Part shown: one piece after another, positions 30,607 to 40,490 of the stretch
Layout of the letters: each line of letters opens with the position of its first letter
Numbering within the stretch: position 1 is the stretch's first letter
Assembly: GCA_937625935.1 (NCBI GenBank)
Contig: OW569361.1
Span: 186,001 to 250,000, forward strand
Source of the DNA: Tetramitus jugosus
Taxonomy: Eukaryota; Heterolobosea; Eutetramitea; Acrasida; Vahlkampfiidae
Direction of reading: 5' to 3'
Length of the DNA: 64,000 nucleotides
Translations under genes and position numbers: made by a program
The notes under the pieces: generated by a model
Told to the model about the DNA's origin: nothing
Databases searched by the model: none
The model's input: only the letters and a program-made list of their open reading frames with translations

Positions 30607-31314
30607 ATGAACGCATTTGAACAGTTCTCTCAGGATCAAAACAAGCTGATTGATAGCAAGTACCAAGCCATATATCAACTCAGAGAAGATATCTTGCGGT
30701 TAAGATCACAGATCCATTCAGTCCATGACCCACAAGTGAATCAACTGAAGCAAAAGTTGAGTGAGCTCAATGTGTTGGAACACGAGTTGGCACTGATCCA
30801 AAGAGAGTCCTATCACGTGCTAGAAAAGTACTTGCAATTGGACGAACTCAAAATATCGACCATCTTTCCTCATTGGCAACACGACAAGCACAAGTCTCAT
30901 TTGAAGAGCATGATGTCGTCATCCATGTCATCATTGTCTAGTGGAAGTGGTGGAAGTGGTGGTGGTAGTGGTGGTGGTGAAGTATCATCGTATCACGACA
31001 CACCTGGCTATAGCTTTTCAAAGAATTACAAGATTAAGAGCGCATTGTCGAGTCTCTCGCTCGCACCACCATCCAGTGCGAGTGAACAACATGTGCGATC
31101 CGGTATTCCATCGCCTTTGCCCGATGATTTAGACGAATTGATGGATGATATTAGAGAGAGTAGGTCAAAGTTGCTAAAGTATAAAGAGAAGAAGCACTTG
31201 GACAACAAGGATATTGCGACCAAGTTTCTGCTGGAGCAGAGGTTGAAGGAAGCAGAAGAGAAGCGTGAAGAAATTGTGCGCAGAGGCGCATTGTACAAGA
31301 GACACATTGTATAA
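30607..31314 (+). CDS. Coiled-coil protein, 235 residues, unknown family
   Basis: The ATG at 30607 (MNAFEQFSQDQN) is chosen; an open frame reaches further up without a convincing start. Residues 5-85 form a coiled coil (ILRLRSQIHSV, QLKQKLSELNVLEHELALIQRE). A Gly/Ser-rich linker (GSGGSGGGSGGG, about 115-125) and a Ser/Pro region follow. A second charged helix ends the protein (LMDDIRESRSKLLKYKEKK, LLEQRLKEAEEKREEIVRRG). No family recognised. AATAAA lies at 31329-31334, 15 bp after the stop, and the convergent B-box/NHL gene ends 30 bp away. Confidence 0.7.
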   Translation: MNAFEQFSQDQNKLIDSKYQAIYQLREDILRLRSQIHSVHDPQVNQLKQKLSELNVLEHELALIQRESYHVLEKYLQLDELKISTIFPHWQHDKHKSHLKSMMSSSMSSLSSGSGGSGGGSGGGEVSSYHDTPGYSFSKNYKIKSALSSLSLAPPSSASEQHVRSGIPSPLPDDLDELMDDIRESRSKLLKYKEKKHLDNKDIATKFLLEQRLKEAEEKREEIVRRGALYKRHIV

Positions 31315-31344
31315 CGAAAATCGTGTTCAATAAACAGTGAGTTG

Positions 31345-33864
31345 TTATTGCTGCATGTGGAACCATTGTACCTTGTGTTGATTCTCCGAATCAGTTACAC
31401 TGACTACGAGATGTTGTTGATCTGGACTTACGGCAACAGCATAGGGGAAGCCTCCAATCAAACTGGATTCAAACAAGCATACGAATCTGTAGTCCAAGGT
31501 ATCAAATAGTTGGATCCGTTGATTATCTTCATCACAGACGGCAATGAATTGAGTGTGTTTGTCTGCAGAGTCAATAATACATATTCCTCTTGGATAACTT
31601 AGTTTACCCTTTGCCCTACCGCATTCTCCAATGACGTGTTCGAACTTTCCCTCTTTGGAAAACACTTGTACACAATGAGAGTCGCGATCTGTAACATATA
31701 TTCTTCCATCATCACCAACACCAATTCCATAGGGGTACTTAAATTCTCCCTCATCAGATCCTTCAGAGCCGAAAGTTGATTTAAATGCTCCATCACTCCC
31801 AAACACCTGGATACGACAATTTCCGGAATCAACAACTAGGAAATTTCCTTCACTATCTACTGCGATATCTCTAGGATTTTGGAGTTGACCCTTCTGTACT
31901 CCTTTCGTGCCGAAGCTAAACAAGTGATCAAGCTCTGGACTGAACACTTGAACCCGATGATTTTGGTCATCACACACCGCCAAATTACCAAATGAATCAA
32001 ATGCAATACCCTTTGGATGATCAAATAGACCATTCTCTGTCCCACCATCTCCGAAGCTATATGCCAATGATCCATCTGCAGCAAAAATTTGAATTCTGTT
32101 GTTGGATGAATCGCTAACAAAGAAACGACCACTGGAGTCCACAACAACAAAGTTAGGATGATTAAACTCTCCTAGTTTATCTCCCTTTCTTCCTACACTT
32201 TGTTCCAGTTCTAAAATGAGAGGAGAATCCGAAACAGTGACCAAGAAGGGACTATCTTTAATGTGATGTCCGTCTACTGTGACACTTATTGCGATCGATC
32301 CCATCTGGTTCGGTCTATATCGAACAGTGTATTTACATGTGTCGAACTCTCGAATTCTATCAACCTTTGGCTCTATCGTGATCCCTGTCTCTATCACATC
32401 TATGAATACGACTAACTGTCCTTGTCCCGTGTATGGCTCGCCTTTCGAAGAGAAAAGAGTCACTTCAAACATCGCTGATCGACCTTCACAAGCATGTTTT
32501 AACCCCGATCCTGAAGCTTCTGATAAGTTCAAACTTATTGTTACATCATCTACCGATCCCCATTGAGTAATTTCGTTTAGCACTGGTTCATGATTGGATG
32601 TAATTGAGAATGAATCAATATCTGGAAGAATACTGGGTTTGGATAATTCCTTACCAAGTTCTTCGACCACCAATGAAGCTGCATTGGCTTCTTCAATAAG
32701 CATAGAATCGGAACAACTTGATATCATTTCAACTGTATAACTCCTTAATTGATTTTTCAGCTGATTTAATACCTTGAGGCGATTTTCCATTTGTTCCAAT
32801 CGAGGATAGGTTACTTCATGGATAATAGTGCGTAATTCGTTCATCCGAGCCTCTAAATTCGTCTTTAATATCTCGTAATCGCTAATAATTCTAGTAAGGC
32901 TGTCGTCTCTCTTCTTCATGACAGATCCTAACACCGATTCTATATGATTTGTTTCAATCAGTATTCTCTCAACATATCCATCTACATTTCTGGCTAGTCC
33001 TAGTAATTCGTTTTTTCTTTCTCCAGCTATTTCATGCACAAACACATAATCGTGCACCTTATGTTCAGTTAAAGCACAATCCTTACATATCAGCTGATAA
33101 TCACATGTTATACAAACGAGTGAAACTTTTTTTGAAGAATGGGTGCCACAGTGTTTCTCAACCGACTTGTTGGGCGACGATAATTCGTTGCAAGTGTGGT
33201 CCTTTGTTTTTTTCGATTTCATGTGGGCAGAAGCCTGTATCCTACACAAATACATGCAACAGTTCGTGCAATAATGAGTAGCAATTTCCTGAGTATCATT
33301 ACACTCTTCGCAGTAGTGTATCTCTATGGAACTAGGTTGTTGGACCTGATCAGTTCTATCATCAATCCTTGATTGTTCATGTTGGTCCTTCAATGGATCA
33401 TTATCTTCTCCTTTTTGATCACTTGAATCAAGTTTCGTTCTCTCTTGTGTAACCTCCTCCAGTTTGCTCTCTTTGTCAATGGCTTCTGTATCTACTTCTT
33501 TTCGTTGTTCTGAATCTTCACTTGAACTTTTCTCTTCTTGCTTCTCTGCTACTTCTTCGCTCTGTTTGTTATCGTCTTCTTCTTGTATCTCATGATCAGA
33601 ATCCCCTTCAACTTCTTCATCTTGTCGTTCTTTTATCTGTGATTTGGAAGCTTCTTCCAATGGCGATTGTACTTCAAGTTCTGAAGAAACATCGAGTGAG
33701 GATGATGGAGAGCTTAAAACTTGGGAAATACTTCCTTTAGGATTGTGAGGAGTGGACACTACAGTGTTCTCTTCCTGTTCGTCCAACGAGGAGTGATAAC
33801 TCTCCGTTACCGAACTAAAGTCCTCACTGGATGTAGATATTGTGTCATCTGAGTCTGTTGTCAT
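31345..33864 (-). CDS. B-box / filamin / NHL repeat protein (TRIM-NHL-like, no RING)
   Basis: 839 residues from the ATG at 33864. The frame stays open 100 codons further up with an ATG at 34164, but that part looks unlike the family. A long Glu/Ser-rich disordered N-terminus fills residues 1-170. Two B-box zinc fingers follow (CEEC...CTNC...C near 180-220; CGTH...CITC...CKDC...H near 233-275), then a coiled coil (290-380). A filamin-type Ig repeat spans about 450-550 (YTVRYRPNQMGSIAISVTVDG). Six NHL repeats run from 560 to the end (FNHPNFVVVDSSGRFFVSDSSNNRIQIF and similar). The order matches animal TRIM2/3/71 except that no RING is present, so ubiquitin-ligase activity is not expected. NHL propellers bind RNA or proteins. 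Confidence 0.88.
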   Translation of the reverse strand: MTTDSDDTISTSSEDFSSVTESYHSSLDEQEENTVVSTPHNPKGSISQVLSSPSSSLDVSSELEVQSPLEEASKSQIKERQDEEVEGDSDHEIQEEDDNKQSEEVAEKQEEKSSSEDSEQRKEVDTEAIDKESKLEEVTQERTKLDSSDQKGEDNDPLKDQHEQSRIDDRTDQVQQPSSIEIHYCEECNDTQEIATHYCTNCCMYLCRIQASAHMKSKKTKDHTCNELSSPNKSVEKHCGTHSSKKVSLVCITCDYQLICKDCALTEHKVHDYVFVHEIAGERKNELLGLARNVDGYVERILIETNHIESVLGSVMKKRDDSLTRIISDYEILKTNLEARMNELRTIIHEVTYPRLEQMENRLKVLNQLKNQLRSYTVEMISSCSDSMLIEEANAASLVVEELGKELSKPSILPDIDSFSITSNHEPVLNEITQWGSVDDVTISLNLSEASGSGLKHACEGRSAMFEVTLFSSKGEPYTGQGQLVVFIDVIETGITIEPKVDRIREFDTCKYTVRYRPNQMGSIAISVTVDGHHIKDSPFLVTVSDSPLILELEQSVGRKGDKLGEFNHPNFVVVDSSGRFFVSDSSNNRIQIFAADGSLAYSFGDGGTENGLFDHPKGIAFDSFGNLAVCDDQNHRVQVFSPELDHLFSFGTKGVQKGQLQNPRDIAVDSEGNFLVVDSGNCRIQVFGSDGAFKSTFGSEGSDEGEFKYPYGIGVGDDGRIYVTDRDSHCVQVFSKEGKFEHVIGECGRAKGKLSYPRGICIIDSADKHTQFIAVCDEDNQRIQLFDTLDYRFVCLFESSLIGGFPYAVAVSPDQQHLVVSVTDSENQHKVQWFHMQQ

Positions 33865-34383
33865 TTTTCCTAATGCTAATGTGAATGTGAATATCTCACA
33901 AAAAAATTTCCTGTAAAGCGGAGATTTCAAACAGTAACTGTTTAGCTTGCGTGGCATAGTAGATATCAGCCCTTTGATCATCACATTCCCAGTTATCAAA
34001 AAGAGACGATCTTGCTTTTGTAGATCGATATGTACAACGGTTCTTCTTGTGTTCGTAATTAGAATGAGAAACCGTTCATACCTCCTTGGTAAAGCAAATA
34101 GCTGCAAGCTTTCAGTGAGAAACCAAAGATACCTCCTCCAGTAAAAACAGCACACCGAGTTCATACCCTTTCATTATTCTTTCCCGCGGAAGATGATAAT
34201 TTTAGCTAGTAGGAATTCCACTCGTTGAGCGAACTTGGTTGTTCGAATCATTCTTCTTCAAAAATATTTGAGTTCCTCCACACAGTGATAGTACCACCTC
34301 ACCACCATCAACAACAAACAGCCCTATCGCAACCACCACCATCCAAGTCGGTAGAAGACAGAGAGAACAACATCAATAACAAC
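33865..34383. other. Divergent intergenic region between NHL protein and PfkB-type kinase
   Basis: 519 bp. The right part is a CAA/CCA-rich leader (His/Gln/Pro runs if translated in frame from a TTG at 34225). The left part reads open in frame with the NHL gene but lacks family character. Treated as promoters and 5' UTRs. Confidence 0.4.
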
Positions 34384-35886
34384 ATGACGGTCCAACCACA
34401 ACAGCAACCAAAACAGAACAAAATTCTCTTTTGTGGCAATTTTGTCAAAGACAACATTATCCACTTCAAAAAGAGCACGAATGAAACCATTTCTCAAACG
34501 TGTTCCCTGGGCGGGTCAGTCACATTTGGTTCACTTGCCTTTGCACACTACATAGCAGACTTGAGCAACAACAAGAACAGCAGTGACGAATCTTCCTTGT
34601 TCAAAGTCGAAATCATTTCCAACGTCGATGGCTCCAAACTGACAAGATCGGAATCTCAACTGATTCATGACAAAATCGTGGCAAGCAAAAAGAAGCAGAA
34701 GTTTGAAGCGCAAGCACCTTGTGCGATCCAACTACCCAACTCTCTAGAGTGTCAAGTGCTCTCAACTGATGACCACGGATCGGTTGAGGAAGAACAGGAA
34801 CCCTATCTCACGAGCTATGACTTGTTGTACAATGATGAAAACACGCTCACGAACGAAAGAACATTGATTTTGTCGTGCCAAGGTCCCACCATGAATGATG
34901 CTCATTGGTTGAGCTCTCAGTGCATCTCAAGTGGTGGAATGGAGGATGATATTCACTCTTCATCACTCCCTCTTGCTCTGTTCTTTGTGCCTGTTGCGGC
35001 CGAGTTTGACGAACATGCTGTTTGTCACGTCATGGATCAAATGAGTCAAAAGTATCAATCTCAATTGAGGCACAAAATGACTGTCGATGACCGTTTCTGC
35101 ATGCCTCGTTTTCCACTGGTTTGCTGCGATGTGCAGGGATTCTTGCGCTGCTTCTCCTCTCATCACCACAATGACAATAACTTCAACAACCAGGATAACA
35201 TTAAGAGAACATTGGAGACCAATGTTCAAACACATCCGAGCTGTCTCATGAGACAAAAGCTTGAACGATTGGGAAAGCACGTCTTTCTGTTGAAGGCAGA
35301 TGCTTCGGAAGCCAATGCTGTGCTCAGGGATGATTCAAGCTCCGAACAAGAGCTCAAACCAATCGAATGTGCCAAACGATTGCACAAGCTCTTTGATTTT
35401 CCAGTCATTTGCATTACGATGGGACCACAGGGATGCCTCGTCTCCTGCAAACAAAACAAGAAGAATGGCAAGATCAACATCTCTCACAACAGCAACAACA
35501 ACAACAACAGAGACAAGAACGAACAGCACATCGTTTATCGATACATCCCAGCCTATAAACCAAAGTGCACAGTGGACGAAACGGGATGTGGAGACACTTT
35601 TCTCTCTTGTCTCATGGCAGAGATTCTCATCAGCAGCAGCAGCACCAATTCTTCCTCCACTCATCATCATCATCATTCACCTGATGAACATGATGATACA
35701 ACTGCTGATCATAACGCTCCTACCTATTTAGACACTGAACACTTGTTTGAAGCAGTGAAAATGGCAACGGCTGCCACGAGCTTTGTAGTCGAATGCATGG
35801 GACCACAGGGATTTGTCTCTCGATCCACAGCACTCTCAAGAGTGCAACACGGAGAAACGATACCGCTCTGCATTGAACTCGAATGA
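34384..35886 (+). CDS. PfkB/ribokinase-family sugar or inositol kinase-like protein
   Basis: 500 residues from the ATG at 34384. The start FCGNFVKDNIIHF and LGGSVTFGSLAFAHYI match the PfkB N-terminal strand and the GG substrate-binding motif. The second PfkB signature near residues 398-408 reads TVDETGCGDTF and includes the catalytic Asp (GD). PVICITMGPQGCLV precedes it. Several family-unusual inserts rich in Ser, Asn, His and Asp enlarge it from the usual 300-380 residues. Plant myo-inositol kinase-like members of the family have a similar reduced N-terminal motif, but the substrate cannot be assigned. AATAAA at 35891-35896 lies five bases after the stop. Confidence 0.82.
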   Translation: MTVQPQQQPKQNKILFCGNFVKDNIIHFKKSTNETISQTCSLGGSVTFGSLAFAHYIADLSNNKNSSDESSLFKVEIISNVDGSKLTRSESQLIHDKIVASKKKQKFEAQAPCAIQLPNSLECQVLSTDDHGSVEEEQEPYLTSYDLLYNDENTLTNERTLILSCQGPTMNDAHWLSSQCISSGGMEDDIHSSSLPLALFFVPVAAEFDEHAVCHVMDQMSQKYQSQLRHKMTVDDRFCMPRFPLVCCDVQGFLRCFSSHHHNDNNFNNQDNIKRTLETNVQTHPSCLMRQKLERLGKHVFLLKADASEANAVLRDDSSSEQELKPIECAKRLHKLFDFPVICITMGPQGCLVSCKQNKKNGKINISHNSNNNNNRDKNEQHIVYRYIPAYKPKCTVDETGCGDTFLSCLMAEILISSSSTNSSSTHHHHHSPDEHDDTTADHNAPTYLDTEHLFEAVKMATAATSFVVECMGPQGFVSRSTALSRVQHGETIPLCIELE

Positions 35887-36057
35887 AAAAAATAAAGACA
35901 CTCGCGACATCGTGACGACTTCACCACACTGATAGAGAAACGTGCATCACCAGGAAAAAAATGGAGAGATATAAAGTGATGAAGTAAGTGATTTCATAAA
36001 TATAGTAAAATCTTGTTGTTGTTGCATCAAAAAAATTGTCCATGAATGATCGATCCA

Positions 36058-36612
36058 TTAGTTGTTTCTCCTGTTGCCCAAAATCAAATTTTCGCGATAT
36101 TCCTTGCGTGCCTTACTAGACAACTCGACATCTTCATCCACTTGTTGTTGATGCAGTTCTCTGGCCAAGGTCAATGACACTCTAGAAGGTCTCTCAAACG
36201 TATGATCCTCCCGATGTGCATCAGCCATCGTCATCTGATTGGCACCACCAGTGCTATGACTTCCAAAACCAACTCTCGACTCATCCAACAATTTCTGAGC
36301 AGGATAAAGCTCCAAATGCAATTGCTTATATCTCTTGTAAAGATCAGTTGCCTTACTGAGACCAATGCTAATGGCAATGGCATAAAAAATCCATAGTGGC
36401 CACATGAACCAATTATCAGGTCTCTCGTATATTACATTGTACACAATTGTGAAAATACTGAGAACGAGTGATAAGAGGAAGCAGAGAACAATGAGAACAA
36501 TGACTGAATTGCGCGTTTGAACATATTCAATGTATGTGTGACGTTGAGAACGAGTGAGAACAATGTCGTCGTTGTGGAGAGCTGATGTGGTTGGTTGTTG
36601 TGTGGTGGTCAT
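36058..36612 (-). CDS. Two-transmembrane protein, 184 residues
   Basis: Family not recognised. Two close hydrophobic helices are clear: residues about 36-60 (VIVLIVLCFLLSLVLSIFTIVY) and 70-90 (WPLWIFYAIAISIGL), joined by an Asp/Trp turn (ERPDNWFMW). Both ends are hydrophilic; the C-terminal half is charged and probably cytosolic (LARELHQQQVDEDVELSSKARKEYRE). The layout resembles the small bacterial-type 2TM domain, but no catalytic residues are visible. Confidence 0.7.
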   Translation of the reverse strand: MTTTQQPTTSALHNDDIVLTRSQRHTYIEYVQTRNSVIVLIVLCFLLSLVLSIFTIVYNVIYERPDNWFMWPLWIFYAIAISIGLSKATDLYKRYKQLHLELYPAQKLLDESRVGFGSHSTGGANQMTMADAHREDHTFERPSRVSLTLARELHQQQVDEDVELSSKARKEYRENLILGNRRNN

Positions 36613-37654
36613 GAGTCGTCTCGATTGTAATTTATATTATTATTGTTGTTGTTGCTTGTTGCTTGTTGCTTTTTGCTTGGAGGCGAAACTTGATTTTTGA
36701 GCAAAGATATTTTCTGTCGGCGGTGATTAGTGCTAAGTTTCCGCGATGATCATTTACGGTTGAAAAGAGGACAACCAATCTTAAGTGAATAGAAGTGGTT
36801 GTCTTCTCGTGAAATGTACATCTATAGGCTCCCATTAGTAGAGCAATGAGTTCTTCCACAATCTCATTGTCCTTTAGAGATGTTGAACAAAGAATGACTT
36901 GGAAGTGATAGAACTCACTGCACCAAGAATCGCCCAGACAAGCTTTGCGGGTTGGTGATTTATAATGAGTGGACAGGAGGATAATTAGAAACTTCCAACC
37001 ATGGTTCTTATCGGGTTTTGAGTGATGTCCTTTGGTTAATATGCCCCAACGGAAACTCACAATTTTTGACCCTGCCGTTCTCAGAGATAAAAGCTACCTC
37101 TTCACGCTTTGGAAAGCGACCTTTGGGGGAGGCACGTTGTTGTTGATTCCTTTGCGAAAAGAAAAACTTACAAAAGTGGAAGCCTCATCCTATCTATGAT
37201 CACATACACCTGAAGGATATCGAAGATTGGCCTCTCGGTGGGACAAATTGCGATGCCGGCTTGATCGGCGAGATTGGCGGATTATTCTTGTCCAGTCGGG
37301 CCATTGTAATGGTCATGATGTTTGACACTTCGCGACAACCGCTTCTCCACCACACCACAGAAACACAGCTGGAACAAACAACAGAAAAAGACGGCTCAAA
37401 AAACCAGTGTTCCCATTTATTTCTTTCATTCTTTTTGGTGGTGGCGTGTTTGAATAGTCCCATCAAAATCATCTCATCAACAACAACAACAACAAGACAA
37501 ACAACAACCCCTCATCACATTCATCATCTGCAAAACAACAAACAAACAAACAACTCTTTTAGCAAAGTGAAGACAAACGAAAAAAGCCATTGATCATTTT
37601 TCCATCACTTAACAAGCAACAACAACAAATAGTATCATCAGAGAACACATCAAC
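36613..37654. other. 1.0 kb unexplained intergenic region with possible coding remnants
   Basis: No clear gene. Protein-like readings lie on both strands but do not join. On the minus strand 36632-37060 is open for 142 codons without an ATG (GTG start, inside GTGAGT). On the plus strand 37066-37196 reads LTIFDPAVLRDKSYLFTLWK... to a stop, and in another frame about 37190-37330 reads HLKDIEDWPLGGTNCDAGL.... These may be pieces of a decayed gene or an undetected split gene. The right 200 bp is CAA-rich leader of the RhoGEF gene. Confidence 0.35.
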
Positions 37655-40313
37655 ATGACATCTTTTTCATCAATCTTTCTCTCGCCCATCCTCTGTACAG
37701 ACGATACCAGCAACAACAACAATGACTCTATCCCCCTAGAGAAACAACAACAACAGACACAACAAAGAACATCAATAACAGAAGCAATTGCTGCACCACG
37801 GTTATCCATCTCCAGTTCTTCTGCCCACAACAACAACAACAATGATGAGAATGGAGGTGGTGAATATGAAAATGAAGAATTTGGAACCATGACAAAAGTC
37901 GTGGACGATTTACCGAAATCCAATACACCTCTCAGACTATCCATCAGTAGCAGCAACCACAGCAGCAGTGGTCGATTGAGACGAAATTCCTCTCACGTCC
38001 TACAACGACGCTCCTCATCTGATCAATCTCTATTGACAAATGATGAATTGTCATACATTGAAGAGAGCGAAGAAGATGAGATGCGTAAGCTAAAGGAAAA
38101 GGAGGAACGAGAAGCTCATGAAAAGATGCAACGGAGGCAACGTGAGCGAAAACAGGTCGAAATGGAAATTTTGAGCACAGAGAGAGATTATGTGAGGAAT
38201 TTGGACATGTGCAGTACACATTTTATTAAACCAATCAAGGACTCACTTCAGTCTGGTAAGCCCATATTGAATCAGGATGATTATGAGACCATGTTTGTCG
38301 ATTTGGAGACCATTATTCCAGTCAATAGAGAAATGTTGAACAGTTTGGAGAATTTTGCAAAGAGAGAGAAGGAGATTGAGGAGATGAGACAGCGAGGAGA
38401 ACAAGTTGTGATTGATCCAAAGGCTGAGACACTGGGAACGATATTTTTGAGAATGGTACGTTTTTTTGTTGTTGTTGTTGCAGTTGTTGCGGTTGTATTC
38501 ATCAATCGATTGTTGTTGTTTTTTTTTAACTGGGGATGATTGAAAGCTAACACACATTTTTTGATTGCGGCGGCCGCTACCAAAAAAAAAACAGACACCC
38601 TATCTCAAGTCATACACTGCCTTCTGTAACAAGTACGAAACGATATTTAAGCTGATTGAAGATCGGAAACTGACCAGAAAAGTCTTTAGAAAATTCCTAG
38701 AGTCCAAAGAATATCAACCAGAGGTCAACTTTCAAGCTCTCATTGGTTTCCTCATTCGCCCCGTGCAGAGAATTCCAAGATATAATCTCCTGTTGAGAGA
38801 ATTGATCAAGAACACGGAGGAAGATCATCCTGATTTGAACAATCTGACCAAGGCCAACACCAGTGTTGTAAATTTAGCCAATTATGTGAATGAGAAGTTG
38901 AGAGAGGCCATGAATCAGGAAAAATGTATACATATTGAAAATATTGTCGGCGGATTGAATTTTGAGTTGATTCAAGCGAGCAGAAAATTCATCAAGGAAG
39001 GAGCACTAGGATATATTTCAAGCAAGAATGGTATTCAGTCACGATATGTCTTCTTGTTCAGTGACATGCTCTTGTCGACCAAGTCAAAAACAACCATCAT
39101 AGATTATAAGACCAATGACAGCACGGGAACCAACGCACCCAACTTTAATAATCCAGAGGCAGCAATGACCGCATCTGCAGCTCACGATCAGATAGAAGTG
39201 TCTGGTGGTGATGACGATCAGAAGAAGCGTGAGAAGGGACGCAAAAATAGGGAAAAATTCACATTGAGAAGTGCCATTTCATTCCAGAGCGTTCCACTCG
39301 TATGGCTCAATAATCTGCCTGATGGTTTCATCAGACTGAACGCATTCCAGATTGTGACCAGTCGGAAAACATACACCTTCTTTGCGTCTGATGCCGAGGC
39401 GAAAAAGGAGTGGGTCACGGCGATATCAAAGCACTTGGACATTCAACACGCCAGTCCGCTTTTACAGGGAAAGGAATCTTCTGAGATATGCATCTCTGAA
39501 ACATCAAAGTACCACGTATTTGCAGGCACAAAGACTGTTGAAGATTTTCATACAATGGGTGATTCTTCGTTCGATACGATTCTTGGCTCTCTCAAGTGTG
39601 AGCGACATGAAATGTCTCCTACAATCAACCGATTGAAATTTGGTATCGCGAGACGGAGTTCGAATCCAGAGCGATTAGAGGGCACATCTCCAAAGAGTCC
39701 AAGACATCGTCGAAGCTTCTCCACATTCATCAAGACTTTCACAAAGAGGAAAGACAAGAATAAGAAGGTACTTTCGGACGCAGAAACTGTGGTGGTGAGT
39801 GATTCTGAAGACGAAGAAGAGGAAGCAACTAAGGACATGCTCCCATGGATGACTGACTACTATGAGAGACTACTAGAAAAACAAACACACACAAAGTTCA
39901 TTAAGAAGTTAAATAACGTAGCTGAAGAGTTCAAACCAGTGCTAGAGGACTTACAACAAGTTGAAGCAATGGATAACATTGTTCTCAATCCTCTGTACGG
40001 TGTCAAGGTGAAAACAACTAGAAGTTATCGTGTCAGTGTCTGTGAAGAGCTAAAGGGTGAAATCGATTTGTTGGAATCAAAATTGAGCCCTGCGTCAGCT
40101 TCTTCATCAGTGACACAGCAACACAACTCGCTGCCCTCCACCAGAAATCAGAGGAATTCGCTGCCTCTGGAGGATAACTTTGACGAGTTCGTGAAAGCAT
40201 ATACAAACAAAGCCAACATCAATGCAGCCGCCATGGAGTCAATCTCGGACACTGGAGCACCAAAGGAGAAGAGACGTAGAAGCTTGTTTGCCTCACTTAC
40301 TCAAAGAAAGTGA
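37655..40313 (+). CDS. RhoGEF (DH-PH) protein
   Basis: Two exons: 37655-38455 and 38595-40313, with a 139 nt intron (GTACGT...ACAG, phase 0) inside the DH domain; 839 residues in all. A Ser/Asn-rich N-terminus is followed by the DH domain at about residues 167-375. Its first conserved block is EILSTERDYVRNLDMC and the third is IRPVQRIPRYNLLLRELIKNT, the Rho-contacting helix. A PH domain at about 400-548 carries an insert (ALGYISS...VFLFSDMLL...KEWVTAISKHL). The C-terminal 290 residues are Ser/Arg/Glu-rich without a clear domain. Such proteins exchange GDP for GTP on Rho/Rac GTPases at membranes, steering actin. Confidence 0.92.
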
Positions 40314-40490
40314 TCGTATAAAGTTTGAACAAACATCATTCATAGCATACCATATTTGTAAATTTTTGATTGTAAATCAAACGATCAAATTTTTTGCGGC
40401 GCGAGCTCTCAATGGCTAAAATGTACGATTGCCACCAAGCTTGCCGCGCATCATCTCTTCCAACAGAATTGAGAGAACACTGAGCCGAAA

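Noticed and set aside
33865..34164. 100-residue N-terminal extension of the B-box/NHL protein
   Set aside because: An ATG exists at 34164, but the extension is rich in aromatic and basic residues unlike the acidic family leader; transcript data could overturn this.
34234..34256. tRNA-like TTCGAATC sequence
   Set aside because: No matching acceptor, D or anticodon stems could be drawn around it.
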